Below are positions 1 to 5,793 of a DNA stretch of 64,000 bases, one piece after another. This stretch comes from an uncultured Ligilactobacillus sp. (GTDB lineage Bacteria > Bacillota > Bacilli > Lactobacillales > Lactobacillaceae), in the NCBI GenBank assembly GCA_944326135.1, contig CALVCU010000005.1, positions 1 through 64,000 of the forward strand, in the 5' to 3' direction. The position numbers were made by a program, and so were the translations under genes. How positions within the stretch are numbered: the stretch's first letter is position 1; each line of letters begins with the position of its first letter. The notes beneath the pieces were generated by a model that was not told the origin of the DNA, did no database searches, and worked only from the letters and a program-made list of their open reading frames with translations.

Positions 1-1
1 A

Positions 2-1012
2 AAAATTAGTGAAGGAACATATTATCAAGATCCATACGCAAGCAGTAACATTGCTAATGCTCAAGCAGCTGGATTATATATTAATGGTTATTACTTTTGC
101 CGTTATACTTCAATAGAAGAAGCTAAAGCCGAAGCACAATACGCTGTTAATACAGCTAAAGCTGATGGATTACCAGTCACATCTGTTCTATGTGCTGATA
201 TTGAATCTAATCAACAAGCTAATTTAAGTCAATCAATTAACGACCAAGCAATTCAAGCAATGAAACAAATTGTAGAAAGCGCTGGATATAGATTTGATGT
301 ATATTCAATGAGTTCATGGGGTGATAATCATATTTCTTGGAGTAACATTAAATGGATTGCAAATTATCCATACAATGTTAAGGAAGATAAATATACTAAA
401 GGGCATGCTTGGCAATGGACGGACAAACAACAGTTCAAAGATAGTTATGGTGGCTTTGATGCCAGCCAATTGTACGATAACTATTACACCGGTGGGCAAG
501 ACAAGAACGCTGTGATTTCTAACAAGGATACAACAGACGTATCTCACGTTAACGGGAACAACAATAACAAGCCTAGCCAAGATAAGAATATGACAGCAAC
601 AAGTGGCAATAATAACCAATATCAAAATGAAGATTATGCCCAAAATGGTGTATTTACAGCTAATACAACTTTAAATATTAGAACCGCACCTTCAACAAGT
701 GCTAGTATTGTTGGATCTTATGCACCTGGAGAAAGTCTAACTTATGACCATGTTTATATTCGTAATGGATATGTATGGGCTAGATACATGAGCTACTCAG
801 GACAATATCATTATGTTGCCATGGGACGCATGGGCGGTGAAGAATATGGCACACGTCAAGCATGCTCAAATGCTCGTTTATATACGGTAAAATCAGGAGA
901 TACTTTATCTGGAATAGCTAGAAACTTAGGAGTATCGGTTTCATATTTACAAAATAAGAATGGAATTGATAATGCCAACTTGATTTATGTTGGAGAAGTA
1001 TTATATTATTAA
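2..1012 (+). CDS. GH25 lysozyme/endolysin with SH3 and LysM domains, 5'-truncated by the window edge
   Basis: The reading frame is open from base 2, so the first internal ATG at 260 is not the true start and the N-terminus lies outside the window. The 336 visible residues hold most of a GH25 muramidase domain, including a D-x-E pair in LCADIES near visible residue 65 that matches the family's catalytic acids. An Asn/Gln-rich linker follows, then a bacterial SH3 domain at about 216-285 and a C-terminal LysM domain at about 294-336 ([13 protein letters not shown]). The family cleaves the beta-1,4 bond of peptidoglycan, while SH3 and LysM bind the wall. It could be a phage endolysin or a cell-wall hydrolase. 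The tail resembles the fragment at 3455-3730. Two terminators follow. Confidence 0.9.
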   Translation, partial: KISEGTYYQDPYASSNIANAQAAGLYINGYYFCRYTSIEEAKAEAQYAVNTAKADGLPVTSVLCADIESNQQANLSQSINDQAIQAMKQIVESAGYRFDVYSMSSWGDNHISWSNIKWIANYPYNVKEDKYTKGHAWQWTDKQQFKDSYGGFDASQLYDNYYTGGQDKNAVISNKDTTDVSHVNGNNNNKPSQDKNMTATSGNNNQYQNEDYAQNGVFTANTTLNIRTAPSTSASIVGSYAPGESLTYDHVYIRNGYVWARYMSYSGQYHYVAMGRMGGEEYGTRQACSNARLYTVKSGDTLSGIARNLGVSVSYLQNKNGIDNANLIYVGEVLYY

Positions 1013-1035
1013 TAACCAGTATAATAATTTTTCTA

Positions 1036-1066
1036 AGGACATGTCTTTATGGCATGTTCTTTTTTT
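1036..1066 (+). terminator. Rho-independent terminator after the lysozyme gene
   Basis: An 8-bp stem (AGGACATG with CATGTTCT, one G-T wobble) is followed by seven T. Confidence 0.8.
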
Positions 1067-1103
1067 GTGTGTTAGAATAAAATGCAAATTGATATTAAAA
1101 AAC

Positions 1104-1137
1104 AGGACATATCCTTAGTGGTATGTCTTTTATTTTT
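1104..1137 (+). terminator. Second terminator, similar in sequence to the first
   Basis: The stem pairs AGGACATA with TATGTCTT and is followed by an imperfect T-run. Stem and loop resemble the terminator 68 bases upstream, which suggests a local duplication or a backup terminator. Confidence 0.65.
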
Positions 1138-1236
1138 GTATATGGTTAAATATTTTTATAAAATGATATTGTGTAATATACTATACTGAGGAATTTATAA
1201 AATCCCTATTGAATCTAATTTAAGGAGCTTTTAAAT

Positions 1237-2184
1237 ATGATTAATACTGTAAATGGGCAAATAGGTTTAAGTGATTTAGGAATAACTTTAATGCATGAAC
1301 ATATAACATATGCGGATTGGGCGATGAGAGAGAATTTTAAATCAAGATATTGTCAGAGAGATATGATTGTTGAAGCTGCTGTAAAGTTATTTAATAAATT
1401 AAAAAAATATGGAGTGTCTACTATTGTAGATGGTACAGTCCCTAATATAGGTAGGGATGTAAGTATTGATAAGGAAGTTGCAGATAGAACTGGATTAAAC
1501 TTTATTGTATCTAGCGGATTTTATTATCAAAAAGAACTATACTTACAATACAGATCAGAGGAACAAATATATAAATTGTTAAAAAATGAGGTAGAAAATG
1601 GTATAGGTGATACAAGCATAAAACCAGGTATTATGAAAGTTGCTTCTGAAAATGAAGGGTTAACAGATTATTTGAAGAAATTACATAAGGCTATTGGTAG
1701 GGTTGCTGCTGAAAATGATATTCCTATTTTTTGTCATCATGATCCAAGTACAAAAAGTGGGATAGATGTTATTAATGTTCTAGAAGAAGTAGGTGTTAAA
1801 CCTAATAAAATTATTATTGGACATGCGGGCGATACTAATGATATTGATTATTTAACCTCTTTATTAGATAGAGGAGTATATATAGGCATGGATCGTTTTG
1901 GATATTGTGATGTAAGTAACAATTTAAAAAATAGAGTTAATACAATAGCTCAATTAATTAAAATGGGATATAAGAAACAAATGATTTTATCACATGACTT
2001 ATCTGTATTTATGGGATTATATGATAATTGGAATGAATCGTTTGTTGAAAATGAATTGTTTAATCCAAAGGTTGATTATACATTTATATTTAAAGAAGCA
2101 ATTCCTAAGCTAGAAGAATTAGGAGTAACCACGGAGGAAATTCAAACAATGTTAAAAGAAAATCCAATTAAAATATTTGAATGA
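1237..2184 (+). CDS. Phosphotriesterase-family metal-dependent hydrolase
   Basis: This 315-residue protein has the amidohydrolase-fold layout of the phosphotriesterase (PHP) family. Visible features are an N-terminal H-x-H (LMHEHI, about residues 17-22), a central Lys (KPGIMKVA) in the position of the carboxylated metal-bridging Lys, two further His motifs (CHHDP and GHAGD) and a late SHD Asp. Length fits the family (about 300-350). Close relatives include lactonases, resiniferatoxin-binding-like proteins and sugar-lactone hydrolases, so the substrate cannot be inferred. It has its own AAGGAG site 9 bases before ATG, no operon partner, and sits in a gene-poor accessory stretch beside the endolysin, so it may have arrived by transfer. 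Confidence 0.85.
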   Translation: MINTVNGQIGLSDLGITLMHEHITYADWAMRENFKSRYCQRDMIVEAAVKLFNKLKKYGVSTIVDGTVPNIGRDVSIDKEVADRTGLNFIVSSGFYYQKELYLQYRSEEQIYKLLKNEVENGIGDTSIKPGIMKVASENEGLTDYLKKLHKAIGRVAAENDIPIFCHHDPSTKSGIDVINVLEEVGVKPNKIIIGHAGDTNDIDYLTSLLDRGVYIGMDRFGYCDVSNNLKNRVNTIAQLIKMGYKKQMILSHDLSVFMGLYDNWNESFVENELFNPKVDYTFIFKEAIPKLEELGVTTEEIQTMLKENPIKIFE

Positions 2185-2383
2185 TTATGTGTTGAAATTA
2201 AATTGTATTAATTAGAGGTATTATAAGACATTCCTATTCTTATAGGTTAAAACGAGAATTTGAGGTAGTGTTCAAAAGAAATGTGCCTTAATTGATATGT
2301 TCCTTTTTTATTATTTTTTACGTAAAATTATTAATAAGACTAGAATCATTAATTAATATGTTTTGCTTTTTTGTATATTAAAT
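2185..2383. other. AT-rich intergenic stretch without a recognisable gene
   Basis: No credible reading frame with a ribosome binding site is visible between the phosphotriesterase-like gene and the promoter at 2384. It is part of a roughly 600-base region without long genes. Confidence 0.6.
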
Positions 2384-2412
2384 TTGATTTTTATAAAGTA
2401 ATATTGTACTAT
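2384..2412 (+). promoter_or_regulatory. Putative sigma-A promoter of a small RNA
   Basis: TTGATT at 2384-2389, a 17-base spacer, then TACTAT at 2407-2412. No coding sequence follows, only two hairpins ending in a strong terminator. Confidence 0.5.
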
Positions 2413-2418
2413 GTCAGA

Positions 2419-2495
2419 AGTATCTTAGGATTAAGATACTAATACGTACATTTCAAACCCTAACTCTCACTACCCTGATGTAGTGAGAGTTTTTT
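2419..2495 (+). ncRNA. Candidate small RNA of about 77 nt
   Basis: The predicted start, 6-7 bases after the -10 box, coincides with a perfect 9-bp hairpin at 2419-2440 (AGTATCTTA with TAAGATACT). A single-stranded linker of about 20 bases follows, then a 12-bp terminator hairpin at 2462-2491 (AACTCTCACTAC with GTAGTGAGAGTT) with a T-run. No open reading frame is visible. The combination of promoter, 5' hairpin and intrinsic terminator is typical of an independent small RNA, but I recognise no known family. Confidence 0.45.
2462..2495 (+). terminator. Strong Rho-independent terminator
   Basis: Perfect 12-bp stem with a 6-base loop and a T-run. It ends the candidate small RNA that starts near 2419. 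Confidence 0.85.
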
Positions 2496-2499
2496 ATCA

Positions 2500-2531
2500 T
2501 AAAAAAGTTTCTATTTTGATATAGGAACTTA
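2500..2531 (-). terminator. Minus-strand terminator
   Basis: AAGTTTCTAT (2505-2514) faces ATAGGAACTT across a short loop. The A-run at 2501-2506 becomes a U-run on the minus strand. No minus-strand gene is visible above it apart from unexplained AT-rich sequence. Confidence 0.55.
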
Positions 2532-2611
2532 TGTTGTACAATCGTTGGAATAATTTATATGAGAAGGATAAATCATATGTATGATGATATATCTGACTAA
2601 ATGAATCAATT
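2532..2611. other. Short AT-rich spacer with only a seven-codon frame
   Basis: An AGAAGGA site precedes an ATG that runs for only seven codons (MYDDISD), probably a remnant or chance. Nothing else is visible. Confidence 0.4.
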
Positions 2612-2645
2612 AAAAAACTCTTACCACATTATTAGTGATAAGAGT
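2612..2645 (-). terminator. Minus-strand terminator
   Basis: The 11-bp stem (2617-2627 with 2635-2645) pairs fully only when read as minus-strand RNA, where the single non-Watson-Crick position becomes a U-G wobble; on the plus strand it is a C-A mismatch. The U-run (2612-2617) is also on the minus-strand side. A CTGTC/GACAG hairpin lies at 2664-2679, so a short minus-strand RNA starting near 2720 is possible. Confidence 0.6.
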
Positions 2646-2796
2646 AAGGTTAAACATGCTATACTGTCTTTTTTGACAGAATGTTTTAATAATATCATAT
2701 TTAATATTTTTTATTTACAACTAAAGCGTTTTTTGGTAAAATCTTAAGTTAAAATTAAGAAATTAAACATTTTATTAAGCGCAGGTGAAACACATA

Positions 2797-3138
2797 ATGT
2801 ATGTAATAGTAAATACAGATAATGATAAAATATGCTCGGAATGGAATCATTTAAATTATGATGATATACATGTTTGTTGGAAAACGATAGAAGGAATAAA
2901 AAATGCAAATAGTTATCGTAATGATACTACTCGCATAAAAAAATTTGTTACGAAATATAAAGCACAGGAATATATAAAAAGTAATTTTAATGATATGCCA
3001 TATCTTGCTATTATTTCTACAAATCGATTGCAAAGATCATTGGATAATTTGATAGTTAACATTAAAAATAAATTTCATATTCATCAGGATTACACGCATT
3101 ATATGTGTTTTATGATATTATGTTCAATATTGAATTAG
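2797..3138 (+). CDS. Hypothetical protein, 113 residues
   Basis: I do not recognise this protein. It begins MYVIVNTDNDKICSEW, is rich in Lys, Asn and Ile, and ends in a Cys/Met-containing hydrophobic tail. ATG 2797 is preferred over GTG 2785 because that GTG forms part of the AGGTG ribosome binding site, 9 bases before the ATG. It has no signal peptide or clear transmembrane segment and no operon partner. Small orphan genes of this composition are common in prophage or island regions, which fits its position between an endolysin and an endolysin fragment. A chance open frame in AT-rich DNA is less likely given the good ribosome site. Confidence 0.55.
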   Translation: MYVIVNTDNDKICSEWNHLNYDDIHVCWKTIEGIKNANSYRNDTTRIKKFVTKYKAQEYIKSNFNDMPYLAIISTNRLQRSLDNLIVNIKNKFHIHQDYTHYMCFMILCSILN

Positions 3139-3397
3139 ATTGTTGATAATTAATATATGTCGATTATTAATTAAAAAACAAAGAAGATTAACTTACAAAA
3201 TAATTGGTATGAATTTGTTTTTAATATTTTAAAAGCAGGGCATTTCAATTAATAATTATCCTGTGTGCGCCTACAAATTTCGCAATAATAATACGCATGT
3301 AAAAAGTAATTATTTTGTTAATTGGTGTGCCAAAAGTGTGCCAAGCTTTGTAAATTAGTGATATTTTATTGAGTTATTATTGACAATAAAATAAAGC
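3139..3397. other. Gene-free AT-rich stretch with a short direct repeat
   Basis: No intact gene is visible. A direct repeat GTGTGCCAA occurs at 3325-3333 and 3336-3344. Frames across it are broken by stops. It may be decayed mobile-element sequence, but nothing confirms that. Confidence 0.4.
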
Positions 3398-3444
3398 AAA
3401 TAAACACTCAAACCTAGTAAATACAAGGTATTGAGCGTTTATTG
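3398..3444. repeat. Long imperfect inverted repeat (about 17-bp stem)
   Basis: The left arm AATAAACACTCAAACCT and the right arm AGGTATTGAGCGTTTATT fold into one hairpin with a 10-base loop, one C-A mismatch and one bulged base. It lies just upstream of the endolysin fragment and could act as a terminator or be a remnant of a mobile-element end. Confidence 0.6.
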
Positions 3445-3454
3445 AATATATAAA

Positions 3455-3730
3455 ATGATGGAGTTTGATATTTATATTTGTGATGGATATGTATGGGCTA
3501 GATACATGAGTTATAGTGGATATTATCATTATGTCGCCATGGGTAAAATGGGTGGCGAAGAATATGGCACACGTCAAGTTTATTCGGCTACTAAGACTTA
3601 TAACGTTCAAAGCGGAGATACATTAAGCGGTATTGCTAAAAAGTTAGGAGTATCGGTTTCATACTTACAAAATAAGAATGGCATTAGTAACTCAAATCTT
3701 ATCTATGTTGGCCAACAATTAAAATATTGA
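3455..3730 (+). pseudogene. Truncated duplicate of the endolysin C-terminus (SH3 end plus LysM)
   Basis: From about residue 7 the 91-residue frame matches the last 86 or so residues of the lysozyme at 2-1012. Both contain [19 protein letters not shown] and GGEEYGTRQ, then a LysM domain with SGDTLSGIA and [14 protein letters not shown]. The GH25 domain, the linker and the first half of SH3 are absent. No ribosome binding site precedes the ATG at 3455, and the hairpin at 3398-3444 lies immediately upstream. The copies differ at many codons, so the duplication is not recent. It is most likely a relic of a second lysin, left by prophage decay or recombination. Confidence 0.8.
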
Positions 3731-3756
3731 TGACATACATAATTTTGTGATACAAT
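3727..3756 (+). promoter_or_regulatory. Putative promoter of a structured RNA
   Basis: TTGATG at 3727-3732, an 18-base spacer and TACAAT at 3751-3756. The -35 box overlaps the stop codon of the endolysin fragment. No coding frame with a ribosome site follows. Confidence 0.55.
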
Positions 3757-3762
3757 ACGTAC

Positions 3763-4030
3763 GTATGTTCTGTCATAGACAAAACAGGCTAGATTAAAAA
3801 GTTGGTAACTTTTATCGAAGCACCAAGCGGCTTGGCTGATTAACCATCTTAAATATGCTGAGACATCACGTGTAGGAGTTGCCTGTCTCCAACACTTATG
3901 ACAACCAGTTAAATATAACTCTGTGATGTGTGTTAGAAATAATGCAATAAAACTTTTTTCGTGATATAATCATATCACGAAGCTAAAAGGTAAAAGAAGT
4001 CCTTCTCTCTTGAGGAGGACTTCTTTTTTT
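3763..4030 (+). ncRNA. Candidate structured non-coding RNA, about 200-270 nt
   Basis: The region between promoter 3727-3756 and terminator 3992-4030 has no reading frame but many complementary segments. They are TGTCATA (3770-3776) with TATGACA (3897-3903), hairpins AAAAGTT/AACTTTT and CCAAG/CTTGG, a GGAG/CTCC hairpin whose loop GCCTGT (3881-3886) is complementary to ACAGGC (3784-3789) and so could form a pseudoknot, ACATCAC with GTGATGT, and a perfect 10-bp hairpin around 3957-3981. A housekeeping RNA such as 6S RNA, or a lactobacillus-specific RNA, is possible. I could not match it to tmRNA, RNase P or SRP RNA signatures. Confidence 0.5.
3992..4030 (+). terminator. Strong Rho-independent terminator
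   Basis: A stem of about 16 bp (AAAAGAAGTCCTTCTC facing GAGGAGGACTTCTTTT, one wobble) with a 4-base loop and a T-run. It ends the candidate structured RNA. Confidence 0.9.
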
Positions 4031-4038
4031 ATTATAAT
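4010..4038 (+). promoter_or_regulatory. Putative promoter embedded in the preceding terminator
   Basis: TTGAGG at 4010-4015 lies in the terminator loop and right arm. A 17-base spacer containing the T-run follows, then a consensus TATAAT at 4033-4038. Confidence 0.45.
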
Positions 4039-4044
4039 ATGAAA

Positions 4045-4112
4045 AGCAGTTTAGAAATATTCAATATTATGTTGTATGACTTATCCACAGCCCTTGCTCG
4101 TGGATTTTTTTT
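4045..4112 (+). ncRNA. Candidate small RNA of about 68 nt
   Basis: It lies between the promoter at 4010-4038 and an intrinsic terminator at 4083-4112 (ATCCAC with GTGGAT, then eight T). It has no reading frame. The evidence is positional only. Confidence 0.35.
4083..4112 (+). terminator. Rho-independent terminator
   Basis: 6-bp stem ATCCAC/GTGGAT, 11-base loop and a run of eight T. Confidence 0.65.
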
Positions 4113-4128
4113 AATATAGTATATAGTT

Positions 4129-4223
4129 ATGGTTGTTTTTGGTTTGTTTTTTTCATTAACGATCCTTACAGTTTCTTATTTTTATTACTTTTCAGACAGG
4201 AACCGAGGCCTGTCTGTTTTTTT
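4129..4223 (+). ncRNA. Possible third small RNA of about 95 nt
   Basis: A weak promoter (TTGCTC at 4094-4099, 17 bases, TAGTAT at 4117-4122) again overlaps the preceding terminator, and a strong terminator lies at 4193-4223. The body is T-rich and has no reading frame. This is the least certain of the three tandem candidates. Confidence 0.25.
4193..4223 (+). terminator. Rho-independent terminator
   Basis: Perfect 8-bp stem CAGACAGG/CCTGTCTG followed by seven T. No plus-strand gene lies upstream that would need it. Confidence 0.8.
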
Positions 4224-4225
4224 GT

Positions 4226-4260
4226 ATAAAAACCCTCATTTTTGATAAAAAACGAGGGTT
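4226..4260 (-). terminator. Terminator of the tRNA-Leu transcript
   Basis: 7-bp stem (AACCCTC/GAGGGTT) with a U-run on the minus strand, 67 bases beyond the tRNA 3' end. Confidence 0.75.
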
Positions 4261-4326
4261 GTTGCAATAAAATTGCAATTATTTTTATAAAACGTTGATA
4301 TATCAATCTTTAGAGTGTTAGTTTTA

Positions 4327-4411
4327 TGCCACTGGCAGGAATCGAACCTGTACTCGGATAAACCGAACAGCGACCTGAACGCTGCGCGTCTGCCAGTTCC
4401 GCCACAGTGGC
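4327..4411 (-). tRNA. tRNA-Leu (anticodon CAG)
   Basis: The 85-nt minus-strand sequence folds as a class II tRNA. It has a 7-bp acceptor (GCCACTG/CAGTGGC) with discriminator A, the anticodon loop TTCAGGT giving CAG, a long variable arm and a TTCGATT T-loop. The 3' CCA is not encoded. A promoter and a terminator bracket it as a single-gene unit. Confidence 0.95.
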
Positions 4412-4426
4412 AAAATCTATAATAAT

Positions 4427-4454
4427 TCTATACTATAGAAAATGTAAATGACAA
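4427..4454 (-). promoter_or_regulatory. Putative promoter of tRNA-Leu
   Basis: On the minus strand TTGTCA (4454-4449) and TATAGA (4432-4427) are separated by 16 bases. The tRNA begins 16 bases beyond the -10 box. Confidence 0.55.
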
Positions 4455-4455
4455 G

Positions 4456-4737
4456 TTATTTCTTTAGAAAACTTATTGCAGTACCATATCCATGTAAAAC
4501 GATGTATTTAGGCCCAACAGAAACACGAACGATTTGAGGCTCAAATCGTACATTAATGACTCCATCTGCATTTTTTGTTACCGCTTTGTCAATTAATTTC
4601 ATTTTAACTTGATCATATAAATCATCAAAATCATCTACACGATTCAATTCGTCAGCTTGTAATTCTGCTTTAACAGTAGCATTGACTATTCCATGTATAG
4701 CATATCCTTGATTTAGTCCACCTGTTGATAAAAACAT
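4456..4737 (-). CDS. YbjQ-like heavy-metal-binding domain protein
   Basis: At 93 residues it matches the YbjQ/UPF0145 fold in size and layout: an early MFLSTGGL strand, a helix of acidic residues (ELNRVDDFDDLYDQ), a KNADGVINVRFEP strand-turn-strand and a short C-terminal strand. The family forms pentamers and is called a putative heavy-metal-binding domain, but its function is not established. A GAGG site lies 8 bases before the ATG. The gene sits 16 bases after the micro-protein at 4754-4873, so the two are probably cotranscribed. The tRNA-Leu promoter begins inside or just after its 3' end. Confidence 0.65.
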   Translation of the reverse strand: MFLSTGGLNQGYAIHGIVNATVKAELQADELNRVDDFDDLYDQVKMKLIDKAVTKNADGVINVRFEPQIVRVSVGPKYIVLHGYGTAISFLKK

Positions 4738-4753
4738 TTTAAAACCTCTAATT

Positions 4754-4873
4754 CTATAATATTATTTTTTCTTTTTTTTTGACACTTATACATAAGCTTA
4801 CAATTGCAAGTACTAAGGATGCAGTTGCAATAGCTAATGAAATAATTGATAATACAAAAGAACTTACTAGCAT
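4754..4873 (-). CDS. 39-residue single-span membrane micro-protein
   Basis: ATG at 4873 is preceded by a GAGG site at 8 bases spacing. The peptide is almost one hydrophobic segment (about residues 3-31, starting MLVSSFVLSIISLA) followed by a basic tail with VKKKEK. A stop codon and the next gene's ribosome site follow at once, implying cotranscription with the YbjQ-like gene. It shows no similarity I recognise to Fst-type toxins or holins. It could be a regulatory membrane peptide, a small toxin or a subunit of an unknown complex. Confidence 0.6.
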   Translation of the reverse strand: MLVSSFVLSIISLAIATASLVLAIVSLCISVKKKEKIIL

Positions 4874-4920
4874 AATGAAAACCTCAACTAATTATTTCTA
4901 TTTAAAAGTGTATCATATTT

Positions 4921-5679
4921 TTATTTTTGTTGGATAAAATCTTTAACAATATCTATCATTTTATTTCGATATTTGCCTTCAAATAAGTGTCCAGCTCCTG
5001 CAATCCAGTGAACTACACTTTGCGAATAATATTGTTGATACTTAATAGTTACATTAGGACTTACAATGTCATCAGCTGTACCATGAATTAAGCAGACCTT
5101 TCCATTGTATTTTGCAGATACTGAATAAATAGGTAAAGTTTGAGCGGTTCTTAAATAAAAACCTCCAACATTATATCCAGGGCGTAATTCTTGTTTATCT
5201 GGAATATGAAGGGGATCATAACGTAAATTTAACGTATGTCCAATTAAAGCATCATCCTTAAGCGATGCAGCAGGTGCTAATAGTACAAGTTTGCTGATGA
5301 ATTCATGGTAATAGCCAGCAAGCATACCAGCTACAACGCCACCTTGAGAATGTCCAATTAAGTAAATGTTTTTTATTCCTGGCAAAGAACGTACATAGTC
5401 TAGTATTTTTTGCCCATCAGCAATTTCACTTGGAACTGTCATATCACAAAAATTTCCGTCACTTTCTCCATGACCATTAAAATCAAATCGTACTGATGCA
5501 ATTCCAATTTCTTTAAGCATTTTAGCAAGACGATAATGCATATTACCTGGATTATTTCGACCGCAATTTCCACTGAAACCGTGCATTAAAATTGCTAGAT
5601 CAAAATTAGTTTTTTCTTCTGGAATTTCTAAAACTCCACGTAAAGTTAAACCATCTCTTTTAATTTCAATATCTGTCAT
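4921..5679 (-). CDS. Alpha/beta hydrolase, cinnamoyl (feruloyl) esterase-like
   Basis: The 252-residue protein has the canonical serine hydrolase layout: an oxyanion-region HGF at 33-35, FDFNGHGESDG at 65-75, the nucleophile elbow GHSQGG with Ser111, a lid-like insertion around 140-180, an acid in HGTADD (Asp203/204) and His231. The overall pattern, including LAPAASLKDDAL and NVGGFYLRTAQTLPIY, closely resembles the Lactobacillus johnsonii cinnamoyl esterases that release hydroxycinnamic acids from plant esters. The assignment rests on remembered similarity, and other short-ester substrates are possible. It has no signal peptide, so it should be cytosolic. A good AAGGTGA ribosome site precedes the ATG. 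It stands alone. Confidence 0.8.
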   Translation of the reverse strand: MTDIEIKRDGLTLRGVLEIPEEKTNFDLAILMHGFSGNCGRNNPGNMHYRLAKMLKEIGIASVRFDFNGHGESDGNFCDMTVPSEIADGQKILDYVRSLPGIKNIYLIGHSQGGVVAGMLAGYYHEFISKLVLLAPAASLKDDALIGHTLNLRYDPLHIPDKQELRPGYNVGGFYLRTAQTLPIYSVSAKYNGKVCLIHGTADDIVSPNVTIKYQQYYSQSVVHWIAGAGHLFEGKYRNKMIDIVKDFIQQK

Positions 5680-5793
5680 AATTTCACCTTTTTTGTAGAT
5701 TATATATTAATGTTACTATAGTTATAGTAAGACTATTCAATATAGATATTTTAAAACAAATGACAGTAATTGAAAGCTAAAGGAAGAATAAAA

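Noticed and set aside
314-643. Long minus-strand open frames over the lysozyme gene and similar shadows over argS, thrS, obgE, polA and others
   Set aside because: They lie opposite or out of frame with well-supported genes, lack ribosome sites and have low-complexity translations.
2577-2600. Seven-codon frame MYDDISD with an AGAAGGA site
   Set aside because: Too short to support as a gene; probably a remnant or chance.
3306-3353. Frame ending G-V-P-K-V-C-Q-A-L over the GTGTGCCAA repeat, suggestive of an integrase C-terminus
   Set aside because: A stop lies immediately upstream in the same frame (3300-3302) and neighbouring frames are short. No catalytic integrase residues are visible, so it is only noted as possible decay.
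3957-3981. TATAAT at 3964-3969 as a further promoter in the RNA cluster
   Set aside because: No acceptable -35 box at 16-18 bases, and the sequence is part of a perfect hairpin within the candidate RNA.
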